The notes under the pieces are model-generated. The model was not told the origin of the DNA and did no database searches. It saw nothing but the letters and a program-made list of their open reading frames with translations. A program made the position numbers and the translations under genes. From NCBI RefSeq assembly GCF_013377785.1, contig NZ_JABXWT010000003.1, positions 302,958 to 366,957 on the forward strand: 64,000 nt of DNA, written 5' to 3'. This DNA is from Ruegeria haliotis. GTDB taxonomy: Bacteria; Pseudomonadota; Alphaproteobacteria; Rhodobacterales; Rhodobacteraceae. This document shows positions 17,405 to 26,081 of this stretch, piece after piece. The first letter of the stretch is position 1, and the number at the start of each line of letters is the position of its first letter.

Positions 17405-19549
17405 TTACTCCTGCCGGACGGTTTTGAGTAATTCGGCAATCTGTTGGCGGGCGGCCTCGCTATCTCTGAGCATGTTGGCAGCATCCGCTAAGGGTGTATC
17501 CAACAATCGGACCGGCGGGTTGGACAATGCTTGTGTTGTTTCGTTCAGATCGGCGAATTTCCCAACCGCCTCTGCGTCGATCAGTTCCCGTAACCCCGCC
17601 AGCCAAAAATAACGGTTCGCAGCGCCCGTATCGCCGAGATCGCGCAGCATCCCACCAGCTGACGCAAAATCTTCGATCGCATCCATGGCCTGCACCCGTA
17701 GCGCGGCAGCATCTTCGGAGGTATCTTCCGCCAGCTCCAACATCGCCTGATGCGGGCGGCCATTCATCAGGGCCGCGCGCGCGCGCAGCCGTGCCCGATC
17801 CGATCGCCTGGTAGTATCGTGTTGCCTGTTGGCAAGGGCAAAGGTTTGGGTCGCAAATCCAAGCGAGGCGAAACGCTCAGACAGGGCGATGGCGGTATCA
17901 ATCGTCAGCGCATCGACCATATCCGAAGGCATCTCCAGGGTTTGGCGCAAAAATATCACGTCATCTGAACGTTCAGCAAGCAATTGCAGATGCCGGTTCA
18001 GTGTGCCTGCCGCGTCGTCGCCTTGTGGAAGGGCGCGCACCAGATCAAACGCAGTGTCAAATTCGTGGCTCAAACCCAGAGCAATCGCATGTGTTCGCAT
18101 CATCAAGGGGCCAATTTCCGAACGCCGGAACTCTGTCGCGTAAGAGGCGGCCAACCCAAGTTCCTGCGAGGACACTGCCCCCCGATCCGCCCAACGTTTT
18201 TCCACTAAACGCGCAAGGGCCAAGGGGGCCTCAATCGCCGCATCCGGGGCGGCAATGATTTCGGTTAGCAGGGCTTCGGCGCGCGTGTCGTCGCCTTCGG
18301 CTTCGGCGACCTCAGCCTTGGCCTGCGAAACGTCCGGATGCCCGTTCCGCTCGACGCGATCCACCGAGCGCAATATGCGACGCGCAGCCTCCAATTCCTC
18401 AGCGTCGACAAGGATTGAGGAAAGCCGTGGCCCAAGGTTGCGCCTGAGGTGATCGGGCAACCGGGCAAAACTTTGTTCAACCACCTCCAACCGAGCATCG
18501 GATGCCAAGGCTTGTTCGGTCAAAACGGCCCAAAGCGCCGCGTCACTGTTGCAGTGTTGCAAACCACCAAACGGGTTCGGCGCTATGGTCTGGCGCTCAT
18601 CCACGACCCGAGCAATCGTAGACACCCACGCCGCGTCAGAAGGTTGCGTTTCCAGCAAGCCCAACACACTGCTCGCCTCGGCGCCAAAGCCATGAAATGC
18701 ATAAAGTTTGGCGAGGTCTACGACCCGAGCGTCGTCAAGCCGATCGAATTCGTGAAACAATCCAGCCCTGAATTCTGCCACCTGATCGGGGAACGGGCGT
18801 GCATCAGACCAGCCATTAAAGCCAAGCTCGGCACTTGAAAAACAGATCGGTTTCGCTTCGATTTGCGGAAATTCAGCTCTTGGCAGACCGACCAGATCAT
18901 CAAGAACCGTGGAAAGACTGACGTTCGAGCTCAAGTCTGGCGGCAACGTCGTGCTTTCCGCCGTTAAGGAACTGCGGGGTCCGATGGGGGCCAGATTAAG
19001 ATCAAGGATATGCCGATCAGCCCCTTGCAGCAGACGGATCGACAATTGGTCCTTAAATCCTTGCCCATTCCGATTCAAAAGCGACAGATTCAGCGCCGCC
19101 ACCGGGGCAGGGGTCTTGGGCGGTTGTACATTTTGGACCTCTTGCCGTGAAACCGGCAGCGGAATATCAGCGATCAGAGGCGGTAGCGATGTGCCGGGTT
19201 CGATGTCCACGACAATCATCGATTTTTGGAACAAAAAGGCCGATGCCACGCAGTCGCATCCGAATTCCATCTCAAGCGCGGCCCCGGGTTTGGTCTGCGA
19301 CAGGGACGCTAGGCGGTTTGTCGATAGTCGACCAAACACCGGGCCAGTCCGATAGGTGACGTCATCCATCGCGACGGTCAGTCGCGCGCCGTTCTTGCGT
19401 TGCGCCAGAACCCAATCGGTACCCGGCGGCACATTGAAGACAAGCCGCGTGTAGCCATCATGCTCGCCCGAGCGCACGGTAATTTCCTGAGACGCCGCGC
19501 CTGTTGCCATCGTGATGAGAAGCGAAGCCAAGACACAAGTTCGGGTCAT
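17405..19549 (-). CDS. Large periplasmic flagellar-cluster protein (AMIN-like N-terminus, helical repeats)
   Basis: A 714-residue protein with a signal peptide (cleavage near residue 20, GAASQ). The next 100 residues resemble an AMIN-type beta domain (GYTRLVFNVPPGTDW, then GLSTNRL- and MIVVDIEP-like strands). From about 240 to the end it is alanine-rich and helical, in TPR-like units (for example ARRILRSVDRVERNGHPD, then AKAEVAEAEGDDTRAEALL). It overlaps the end of motA by four bases, so it belongs to the fliL-motA operon. MotC-like help to the stator is plausible by position and location; I know no firm family. Confidence 0.7.
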   Translation of the reverse strand: MTRTCVLASLLITMATGAASQEITVRSGEHDGYTRLVFNVPPGTDWVLAQRKNGARLTVAMDDVTYRTGPVFGRLSTNRLASLSQTKPGAALEMEFGCDCVASAFLFQKSMIVVDIEPGTSLPPLIADIPLPVSRQEVQNVQPPKTPAPVAALNLSLLNRNGQGFKDQLSIRLLQGADRHILDLNLAPIGPRSSLTAESTTLPPDLSSNVSLSTVLDDLVGLPRAEFPQIEAKPICFSSAELGFNGWSDARPFPDQVAEFRAGLFHEFDRLDDARVVDLAKLYAFHGFGAEASSVLGLLETQPSDAAWVSTIARVVDERQTIAPNPFGGLQHCNSDAALWAVLTEQALASDARLEVVEQSFARLPDHLRRNLGPRLSSILVDAEELEAARRILRSVDRVERNGHPDVSQAKAEVAEAEGDDTRAEALLTEIIAAPDAAIEAPLALARLVEKRWADRGAVSSQELGLAASYATEFRRSEIGPLMMRTHAIALGLSHEFDTAFDLVRALPQGDDAAGTLNRHLQLLAERSDDVIFLRQTLEMPSDMVDALTIDTAIALSERFASLGFATQTFALANRQHDTTRRSDRARLRARAALMNGRPHQAMLELAEDTSEDAAALRVQAMDAIEDFASAGGMLRDLGDTGAANRYFWLAGLRELIDAEAVGKFADLNETTQALSNPPVRLLDTPLADAANMLRDSEAARQQIAELLKTVRQE

Positions 19550-20415
19550 GCCGCCGCCTGCTTGAGTTCCTTCAACGCGTCTTCAAGTTCGGAAAAGCCG
19601 GGGCGGTTGTGGGTTGGAGTGTTCTGACGGCCGACCTCGATGCACATGGCGGCATTATGGTTGTGCAGATTGGCAACGAGGACCTCTTTGATCAGTTGAT
19701 AGAAGTGGTTGTCCTCTTCCACGACGGACTTCAGCTTGCCCGAAAACGGACCAACCAGCCCATAGGCAAGAAAGACGCCCAAAAAAGTGCCGACCAGCGC
19801 GCCGCCGATCAGCTTCCCAAGCACTTCGGGTGGTTGGTCAATCGAACCCATCGTCTTGATCACACCCAGTACGGCAGCAACGATCCCAAGCGCCGGAAGG
19901 CCATCCGCCACGGTCTGTAAGGCGTGGCTGGAATGCATGGCGTGGTGAAAATTGGTCTCCATCCGCTTTTCAAGAACTTCCTCGACCTGATGCGGATCAT
20001 CATAGTTCATCGCGGCGGATCGCATCGTGTCGCATATCAGATCAACCGCTTCCTTGTCGGCCATGATTCTGGGATAGGTAGAAAACAGGGTCGAGTTTTC
20101 GGGGTCTTCGATATGTTGTTCCACCTCGACAGGGTTCGCACGTGCGATTCGGATCAACGAAAATAGCAGACACAGCAGGTCGCGGTAATCCTCGGGTTTC
20201 CATTTCGGTCCCTTGAAGACTTTACCCATGTCTTTGAGTGTGTGTTTTACACCCCCCATATCGTTGCTGATCAGAAACGCACCAACGGCGGCGCCACCGA
20301 TCATCATCATCTCAAAAGGAAGCGATTTCATAATGATGGCCATCTTACCGCCTGCGGCCAGATAACCGCCGAACACCATCACGAAAATGACGACAATTCC
20401 AACAACTCCAATCAT
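19546..20415 (-). CDS. motA: Flagellar motor stator protein MotA
   Basis: A 289-residue inner-membrane protein with four helices: two near the start (residues 2-22, 33-50) and two near 170-225 (LPALGIVAAVLGVIKTM; LIGGALVGTFLGVFLAYGLVGP), separated by the large cytoplasmic loop that contacts FliG. With MotB it forms the proton-driven stator. The family length is about 290. MotB is not adjacent; it must lie elsewhere. It is flanked by a MotE-like gene upstream and the large periplasmic protein gene downstream. Confidence 0.95.
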   Translation of the reverse strand: MIGVVGIVVIFVMVFGGYLAAGGKMAIIMKSLPFEMMMIGGAAVGAFLISNDMGGVKHTLKDMGKVFKGPKWKPEDYRDLLCLLFSLIRIARANPVEVEQHIEDPENSTLFSTYPRIMADKEAVDLICDTMRSAAMNYDDPHQVEEVLEKRMETNFHHAMHSSHALQTVADGLPALGIVAAVLGVIKTMGSIDQPPEVLGKLIGGALVGTFLGVFLAYGLVGPFSGKLKSVVEEDNHFYQLIKEVLVANLHNHNAAMCIEVGRQNTPTHNRPGFSELEDALKELKQAAA

Positions 20416-20462
20416 TTGCGATCTCCAGCAATTTCCAGCACAGGTTTGGGGAACACGGGCGC

Positions 20463-21047
20463 TTACTCCTGCGGGACAGTGGCGTTGCGACCCGCCATAA
20501 CGACGCTGATCGTGTATGCCGCCTCGGGGCTGAGGCCAGCCAGCACGCCCGCTGCCGCATCCGGGGGCATGCGAGACAGGAAACCAGCCGCAAAAGTTGG
20601 GTCCATGGTTTCGAACAATGCAGCGGCATCTTTGGGTTTCATGCTCTGATACACGTCCGTGAGGCGTGTCAGATCGGTTTCAGCCGCCTTGTCCGCGACC
20701 GCCAATGTCGCGCGCAGGGTTTCTTCGGCTTCTTGCAGGGCGACCAATCGCGTCTCGATCGCGAGGTCTGCAATCTCCAACGCCTTTTCCATATCGCGCA
20801 AAGCGTCTTCACGTTGTTTCACGCGCTCTTCACGACGCAGAAGTTCTGTGAGGACAACTTGAACATCGCGCGTGTCAGCCATTGCTGATGTGTTGTCGGT
20901 TTGCTGAGGCTCTGCTGACTTTGCGAGGGCTGGACCGGCCTCCAACCCCACCCGGATGGCAGCCGAGCCAATCATCAACAAGGAAATTACCGTGAGGACC
21001 CCGCCACGTGGGCGGTTGCGCCCCTTGCTTGCCGGGGTGCTGCTCAT
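20463..21047 (-). CDS. MotE-like flagellar protein (MgtE-N/FliG-like domain)
   Basis: A 194-residue protein with one N-terminal membrane helix or signal (about 17-42), a long coiled coil (about 60-125, rich in E, R, K, A) and a C-terminal MgtE-N-like helical module (LTDVYQSMKPKDAAALFETMDPTFAAGFLSRMPPDAAAGVLAGLSP, abbreviated family pattern around 130-178). This matches MotE, described in rhizobia as a periplasmic partner of MotC. The gene overlaps its upstream neighbour by four bases and precedes motA, supporting the role. Confidence 0.75.
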   Translation of the reverse strand: MSSTPASKGRNRPRGGVLTVISLLMIGSAAIRVGLEAGPALAKSAEPQQTDNTSAMADTRDVQVVLTELLRREERVKQREDALRDMEKALEIADLAIETRLVALQEAEETLRATLAVADKAAETDLTRLTDVYQSMKPKDAAALFETMDPTFAAGFLSRMPPDAAAGVLAGLSPEAAYTISVVMAGRNATVPQE

Positions 21048-21538
21048 TTTGCGGCCTCGCTCTGCTTGCGATGATGTCGAAAGAACATCAACCCTTCCGG
21101 GGCCTTGGTGGGAGTGTCAGGCGCGGTCTTGTTTTCCAGTTCGGGCGCGGCGGGCTCTTTGTCCTCCTCCTCGACCTCCGGTTCCACCGTATCTTCGGGC
21201 TGATCGTCCGAGGCTTCGGCTTCTGCGGCTGTCGTCGACTCGGTATCCTCATGCGGGATCACGTCATGCATCGAAGCCATCATGAGTTCCAGGCGCTGCG
21301 CCACCGTTTCCGCGCGCTGGGTCAGCTCCTTTAACGCGTCACCAGAGCGATCAGATGACGACCGTGCGCTATCCAGAGATTTTTTCAACTCATCCGCCTG
21401 CGAGGACAGGACGGCAACCGCACCACCCACACCTTTTTCCAGATCGGTAAACCGTTTGAGCCGTCGCGACAGCACAAAGCAATACAGGCCCGCGCCCAAT
21501 GCGCCGGCGACCAGCAAAATATCCGCAATCAGCTCCAA
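21044..21538 (-). CDS. Membrane-anchored acidic flagellar-locus protein, PflI-like
   Basis: A 164-residue protein: one N-terminal membrane helix (about 4-24), a short basic stretch (SRRLKRF), a coiled coil (about 35-95) and an acidic, proline-rich tail (about 97-155, many E, D, P). This layout resembles the DUF6468/PflI family linked to flagellar positioning in Caulobacter, but I base that on layout and position rather than on motifs. It sits between fliL and the MotE-like gene, nine bases after fliL. Confidence 0.6.
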   Translation of the reverse strand: MELIADILLVAGALGAGLYCFVLSRRLKRFTDLEKGVGGAVAVLSSQADELKKSLDSARSSSDRSGDALKELTQRAETVAQRLELMMASMHDVIPHEDTESTTAAEAEASDDQPEDTVEPEVEEEDKEPAAPELENKTAPDTPTKAPEGLMFFRHHRKQSEAAK

Positions 21539-21547
21539 TTTCGCCTC

Positions 21548-22045
21548 CTAATTCAGTACAAATTCCATCACCAGAACGTCGCGCACACGGCCTTCACCGA
21601 CGACAATTCCGATGCGACGCAGCAAGTGCCCCCGGATGCGCATCAAAGCCAGAGAATCCTCAAAGTCCGACACTTCGAGCGCCCGCAGGTATCCGTTCAG
21701 GACATCCATGATTCGCGGTTGCATTTTTTCCACATCAGCGATGTACGGGGTGTTAACTTCGAGCTGCGCGTGAAACTTAAGATGCCGTGAGTTACCCGAA
21801 TTCACGGATACGATCACAGGTGGAAGATCGACGAATCCCACATCCGCAAGCGCCTTGGCTGGCTTATCTTTTTCCGTCTCGTAAGCTTCGGCCTTTTCCG
21901 ATTTTCCACCAATGGGCAACAGCCCGGAAGAGGTCAGAAAGTAACCGCCTGCTGCCCCGGCTGCGGCCAGAATCAGCCCGATAACTATTCCTTTCTTTCC
22001 CTTTTTTTCAGAAGCTTCAGCCTGTTCAGCAGTTGCGTCGGTCAT
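21548..22045 (-). CDS. fliL: Flagellar basal-body protein FliL
   Basis: A 165-residue single-pass inner-membrane protein: short cytoplasmic start, basic KKGKKG before the helix (about 19-40), then a periplasmic domain with DLPPVIVSVNSGNSRHLKFHAQLEV and a C-terminal MRIRGHLLRRI...MEFVLN. FliL surrounds the stator and supports torque. I start at 22045, with GAGG five bases upstream; two earlier in-frame starts (22078, 22060) lack such a site. It begins the leftward arm and diverges from fliF across about 120 bases. Confidence 0.88.
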   Translation of the reverse strand: MTDATAEQAEASEKKGKKGIVIGLILAAAGAAGGYFLTSSGLLPIGGKSEKAEAYETEKDKPAKALADVGFVDLPPVIVSVNSGNSRHLKFHAQLEVNTPYIADVEKMQPRIMDVLNGYLRALEVSDFEDSLALMRIRGHLLRRIGIVVGEGRVRDVLVMEFVLN

Positions 22046-22164
22046 GACGTCCTCATCCATCCGTTCTGCACCCGTCATAACCCCGCAGGGACTAACCGAT
22101 TGTTAAGGGCAATCGTCCAAACAAGGGGTGCGCCGGGCAGAATGTCGGCGAGTCGGAGGTGAGC

Positions 22165-23751
22165 GTGCAGCAGATCGGAACTGTCTGGATGAATTTGGAC
22201 AGGCGTAAACAAATCATCGTTGCCGGTGCGGTCGTGCTGGTGTTTCTTGGGGTTCTTGGAATGTCGCGGCTGGTGAGCGCGCCGTCGATGACGCTGCTTT
22301 ATGCGGGGCTGGAAAGCGGCGCTGCCGGGGATGTTGTCCGCTCGTTGGACCAGCGCGGCGTCGCCTATGCAATCCGTGGCGGATCGATTTACGTGTCGGG
22401 CGCCCAGCGGGACGAGCTGCGAATGACATTGGCCAGCGAAGGCCTGCCCGCAAACGGAAACCGGGGTTATGAGCTGCTGGATTCACTCAGCGGTTTCGGT
22501 ACCACGTCCCAGATGTTCGACGCTGCCTATTGGCGCGCCAAAGAGGGAGAGCTGGCGCGCACCATCGTCGGTGGTCCTCATGTCAGTCAGGCGCGGGTTC
22601 ATATCGCGAACGGATCCGCAAATCCGTTTCAGCGCAGTGTGGCGCCGACCGCGTCGGTCTATCTGGTACCTTCGGGAGCGGAAATCACGGGCGATCAGGC
22701 CAAGGCGATCCGGTTTCTTGTGGCCTCAGCAGTCAGCGGTCTGGCCCCCGAAAATGTGACCGTCATCGATTCCAACGGTACGGTTGTTGGAGGGCAGGAC
22801 ACTGCGGTGGCTGCCGATACGGCCGATGACAAATCCCGTCAATTGCGCGAGCGGGTATTGCGGCTGGTTGAGGCGCGCGTCGGCACAGGCAATGCAGTGG
22901 TTGAGGTCAGCGTCGACACGGTGACCAAGACCGAATCGATCCGCGAGCGGCGTTTTGACCCCAAAGGTCGCGTTGCGATCAGCACCGATGTTGAAGAGCG
23001 TTCAGACAGTGCCCGCAATCAGTCTTCTGATGTCACGGTTGCCTCGAATTTGCCGGATGGGGATGGCGCGGGTGGTGATGAATCGAATTCCACTGGCACT
23101 CAGACCCGCGAGCGCGTGAATTACGAAGTGTCCGAAACCGAGCTTGAGGTTCACAACGCCCCCGGAGCGATCAAGCGGTTGACGGTTGCGGTTCTGGTCA
23201 ACGGGATACGTGCGGAGGATGCGGCCGGAGTTGAAACCTTCGCCCCGCTGCCACAATCGGAACTGGGCGCGTTGGAGGAGCTGGTGGCATCAGCCGTCGG
23301 GTTTGACGCGGCGCGCGGGGATGTGATTACCTTGAAATCCCTGGATTTACCCGTGGTTGAACCGCAGGGAACGCTGGCCTCGGCATCGATGTGGCAGAAC
23401 ATCCATCTGGATGCCATGTCACTGATTCAGATGGCTGTTCTGGGCCTTGTGTCCATGGTTCTGGCGCTGTTCGTGATCCGCCCGATCCTGATGAAACCCG
23501 CTATGGCCCCGGCGTTGCTGCCTGCGGCTGCCGGGCCCGATGCCGATGGCACTTCGGTTCTTACGGGTGAAATTGCACCCGACGCTGTGTCCGAGTTCAC
23601 GTCGCTGCCAACGCAGGCTGATGTTCCGGCGCTTGGTGTGGGAACGACCGAAGATCCGGTGGATAGGCTGCGCGCGATGATTGGCGACAAGCAGGAAGAA
23701 ACGGTCGAAATCCTGCGCAACTGGCTTGAAGAAGGTGAGGAGAGGGTGTGA
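22165..23751 (+). CDS. fliF: Flagellar MS-ring protein FliF
   Basis: A 528-residue membrane protein forming the MS ring, platform of the basal body. It has an N-terminal helix (about 18-36), the YscJ/FliF domain (MTLLYAGLESGAAGDVV; GLPANGNRGYELLD; ELARTIVGGPHVSQARVHIA), a long periplasmic linker and a C-terminal helix (about 415-435) followed by a cytoplasmic tail ending RNWLEEGEE, the FliG-binding part. GTG at 22165 is chosen because GGAGG lies five bases upstream; GTG at 22159 overlaps that site. No fliG follows, unlike in many bacteria. Confidence 0.93.
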   Translation: MQQIGTVWMNLDRRKQIIVAGAVVLVFLGVLGMSRLVSAPSMTLLYAGLESGAAGDVVRSLDQRGVAYAIRGGSIYVSGAQRDELRMTLASEGLPANGNRGYELLDSLSGFGTTSQMFDAAYWRAKEGELARTIVGGPHVSQARVHIANGSANPFQRSVAPTASVYLVPSGAEITGDQAKAIRFLVASAVSGLAPENVTVIDSNGTVVGGQDTAVAADTADDKSRQLRERVLRLVEARVGTGNAVVEVSVDTVTKTESIRERRFDPKGRVAISTDVEERSDSARNQSSDVTVASNLPDGDGAGGDESNSTGTQTRERVNYEVSETELEVHNAPGAIKRLTVAVLVNGIRAEDAAGVETFAPLPQSELGALEELVASAVGFDAARGDVITLKSLDLPVVEPQGTLASASMWQNIHLDAMSLIQMAVLGLVSMVLALFVIRPILMKPAMAPALLPAAAGPDADGTSVLTGEIAPDAVSEFTSLPTQADVPALGVGTTEDPVDRLRAMIGDKQEETVEILRNWLEEGEERV

Positions 23752-24347
23752 TGTCGATAGCCCATCTTCTTGAGGATTTCACGGTTCAGGTCGGTGGTGG
23801 CGCGGTCCACTTGCTGGATGAGGAAGCGCTGGAAGAACAACGCCTTGCCGCGTTCGAGCAGGGCTATGGCGCTGGATGGGACGATGCGGTGCAGGCCCAG
23901 CAACAAAGCCGGGGTCAAGTCTCGGCCGAACTGAGCAAATCGTTGGAGGACATGTCCTTCACCTATCACGAAGCAATCACCCGCATGATCCTGTCGCTTG
24001 AGCCGATGTTCCAAAGCCTGTCCCAAGCCGTTCTGCCGGACGTGATCGAGCGTGGCTTTGCCGCCTGTCTGGTCGAACAATTGTGTGACATGGCCCGCGA
24101 GCAAATCGAACAACCGATGCAGATCATGGTGCCGGAAGGGCGGTCCGAGGATGTGGAATCGCTCATTCCGTCGGACTTGTCCCCTGCTCCACGCCTGATC
24201 GAAGATCCCTCGCTTGGGCCGGGACAGGCGCGGTTGCAGGTGGGGATGTCCCGGCGCGAGGTGGATTGCAGCGCCCTGCTGACTTCGGTCGCGCGGGCAT
24301 TCGACTCGTATGTGTTTGAGGCAAGAGAGGCTTTGTCGAATGAGTGA
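23751..24347 (+). CDS. fliH: Flagellar export regulator FliH (divergent)
   Basis: A 198-residue acidic protein in the usual fliH place after fliF. An N-terminal stretch of charged helices (EEEALEEQRLAAFEQGYGAGWDDAV, abbreviated, about 26-50) resembles the FliH/YscL pattern of regulators that hold the FliI ATPase. Sequence identity to classic FliH is low, so the name leans on position and helical pattern. Its ATG overlaps the fliF stop (TGATG) with GGAGAGG upstream, and its 3' end overlaps fliN by eight bases. Confidence 0.65.
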   Translation: MSIAHLLEDFTVQVGGGAVHLLDEEALEEQRLAAFEQGYGAGWDDAVQAQQQSRGQVSAELSKSLEDMSFTYHEAITRMILSLEPMFQSLSQAVLPDVIERGFAACLVEQLCDMAREQIEQPMQIMVPEGRSEDVESLIPSDLSPAPRLIEDPSLGPGQARLQVGMSRREVDCSALLTSVARAFDSYVFEAREALSNE

Positions 24348-24627
24348 CACCCAGACCCCGAAACCCGAAAAATCCAACCCTTTCGATTCCGTTCCGATTG
24401 AGGTGACCGTGTCGGTTGGCCGTGCGCGCCCATTGATCCGGGACTTGCTGAACATGGGTGAAAACGCCGTTCTGACCCTGGACAAGCGGATTGAGGACCC
24501 TGTGGATCTGTATGTTGGCGACCAGTTGGTTGCCCGCGGCCTGCTGGAAGAAATGGAAGGCGATCAGGCCGGCCAACTTGCGGTGCGCCTGACCGAGATT
24601 GCCGACCTTCAAAACGGAATTGGATGA
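24340..24627 (+). CDS. fliN: Flagellar switch protein FliN
   Basis: A 95-residue protein consisting mostly of one SpoA domain: VPIEVTVSVGRARPLIRDLLNMGENAVLTLD, then DPVDLYVGDQLVARGLL (about residues 18-75). FliN forms the lower C ring, binding CheY-P and export parts. It is short, as in many alphaproteobacteria. The frame reaches back to 24310, but the ATG at 24340 gives the usual start. It overlaps fliP by four bases. Confidence 0.9.
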   Translation: MSDTQTPKPEKSNPFDSVPIEVTVSVGRARPLIRDLLNMGENAVLTLDKRIEDPVDLYVGDQLVARGLLEEMEGDQAGQLAVRLTEIADLQNGIG

Positions 24628-25358
24628 TGCGTCTTCTGACCGGGTTGATGATCGCGGCGGCTCTGATGACCCCGTCATTGGCCGCCGCGCAGGATATGAC
24701 CTTGTCGCTGGGTGACGGCGGATCAATATCGGCGCGGACTATCCAGTTGATCCTGCTGATCACCGTGCTCAGCCTTGCACCGGGGTTGGCCATCATGATT
24801 ACCTGTTTCCCGTTTCTGATTACCGTTCTGGCCATCTTGCGGCAAGGTATCGGGCTGCAGCAATCGCCGCCCAACATGCTGATCGTCAGTCTGGCCCTGT
24901 TTCTGACCTACTTCATCATGGAGCCGGTGTTTACCGAGGCCTGGACTGCCGGAATCCGCCCGATGGTTGAAGAAACGATGGAGGTCGAGCCGGCGTTGCA
25001 GCGCGCTCTGGAACCGTTCCGCGTTTTCATGGCTGCCCGGTTGGATGTGGATACGTTTCAGGCGATGGCAGCGTTGCGTCCCGGTGGCGACGCGATGGAA
25101 TTATCGCCGCAAGCGCCTCTTTCGGTGTTGATGCCGTCCTTCATGCTATCCGAGATTGCGCGCGCCTTTCAGATCGGGTTTCTGATCTTCCTGCCGTTTC
25201 TGATCATCGATCTGGTGGTCGCGGCTGTTCTGATGTCGATGGGCATGATGATGGTGCCGCCTGCGATTGTGTCGCTGCCGTTCAAACTGGCGTTTTTTGT
25301 AATTGCCGACGGTTGGGCCCTGATCGCCAGCGCTCTGGTACGCAGCTATATGCCGTAG
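24624..25358 (+). CDS. fliP: Flagellar export gate protein FliP
   Basis: A 244-residue export-gate subunit with a cleavable signal (about 1-22) and four membrane helices (about 38-63, 80-100, 178-205, 212-236). It carries the FliP signatures PFLITVLAILRQGIGLQQSPPNMLI and SFMLSEIARAFQIGFLIFLPFLIIDLVV (shown in part). FliP pentamers form the core of the type III export channel. It is the last gene of the rightward flagellar arm; a terminator-like hairpin follows at 25386. Confidence 0.95.
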   Translation: MMRLLTGLMIAAALMTPSLAAAQDMTLSLGDGGSISARTIQLILLITVLSLAPGLAIMITCFPFLITVLAILRQGIGLQQSPPNMLIVSLALFLTYFIMEPVFTEAWTAGIRPMVEETMEVEPALQRALEPFRVFMAARLDVDTFQAMAALRPGGDAMELSPQAPLSVLMPSFMLSEIARAFQIGFLIFLPFLIIDLVVAAVLMSMGMMMVPPAIVSLPFKLAFFVIADGWALIASALVRSYMP

Positions 25359-25385
25359 AGACACAGCCCGAGCGGTAGCCAAAGT

Positions 25386-25414
25386 CCGGGGATCGAACAG
25401 GTGTTGTTCCCCGG
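25386..25414. terminator. Bidirectional terminator-like hairpin between fliP and mlaC
   Basis: CCGGGGA (25386-25392) pairs with TCCCCGG (25408-25414), extended by AAAG/CTTT on the flanks with one bulge. It lies between two convergent genes, so it may end transcripts from both sides, though no long T run is present. Confidence 0.5.
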
Positions 25415-25472
25415 CTTTCAAAATCAAAACAACTTGCTTGTCGCGATGCCTGTAAACCCTGAAAGGTCCGGC

Positions 25473-26081
25473 TCAGCCGACCCGGCCCAGATCCTTGATC
25501 AACTGATTCAGGTTGCCCTTGCGCGCGTCCAGCATTGCCCCAATCTCGGTGCGCTCGGTCAACAGCAGGTTCACGCCTTCGATAAACATGTTGTAGAACT
25601 TGTCGCGCCCCGACTTGTCGGACACCAGAAAGGTCACTTCAAACGGCGAAGAGCCACGTAGCTTGACCGAGGTTCTGACCTCGTAACCCGCTTTGATTTT
25701 GCGCGCGTTCCGTACTTCCACCTCGCCACCGATGAATTCGCGGAAGCGACGACCATATTTGCGCGAGATATACCCCTGAAACGCTTTGGTGAACTTTTTC
25801 AGTTGCGCCGGGCTGGCCGAACGGGCGTCGGCGCCCAGAGCATACCGCGCCATGATCGGCACATCGGCATATTGAACAAAAAGCTTCTCGAAATCGCGCA
25901 ACATGGCGTTTTCTGATTTCCCAGAATCGATCACACGATTGATTTCGGTAACCACGCTGTTGACCAGCGCTTTGGCACTTGCCTCAGTTTGGGCAAAAAC
26001 AGATACGGGCAGGGTGGTCAGAGCCAATCCCGCCAGGCCAGAGGCGATAAGATGACGACGGTTCAACGCGTTATTCAGCAT
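25473..26081 (-). CDS. mlaC: Periplasmic phospholipid carrier MlaC
   Basis: A 202-residue periplasmic protein of the MlaC/Ttg2D family, ferrying phospholipids between the outer membrane (MlaA) and the inner-membrane MlaFEDB complex. The N-terminus has an RR pair before a hydrophobic stretch (RRHLIASGLAGLAL), so Tat or Sec export is possible, with cleavage near residue 31. Family motifs include FVQYADVPIMARYALG and FYNMFIEGVNLLLTER. It overlaps the end of mlaA by 11 bases; the MlaFEDB genes are not in the window. Confidence 0.88.
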   Translation of the reverse strand: MLNNALNRRHLIASGLAGLALTTLPVSVFAQTEASAKALVNSVVTEINRVIDSGKSENAMLRDFEKLFVQYADVPIMARYALGADARSASPAQLKKFTKAFQGYISRKYGRRFREFIGGEVEVRNARKIKAGYEVRTSVKLRGSSPFEVTFLVSDKSGRDKFYNMFIEGVNLLLTERTEIGAMLDARKGNLNQLIKDLGRVG

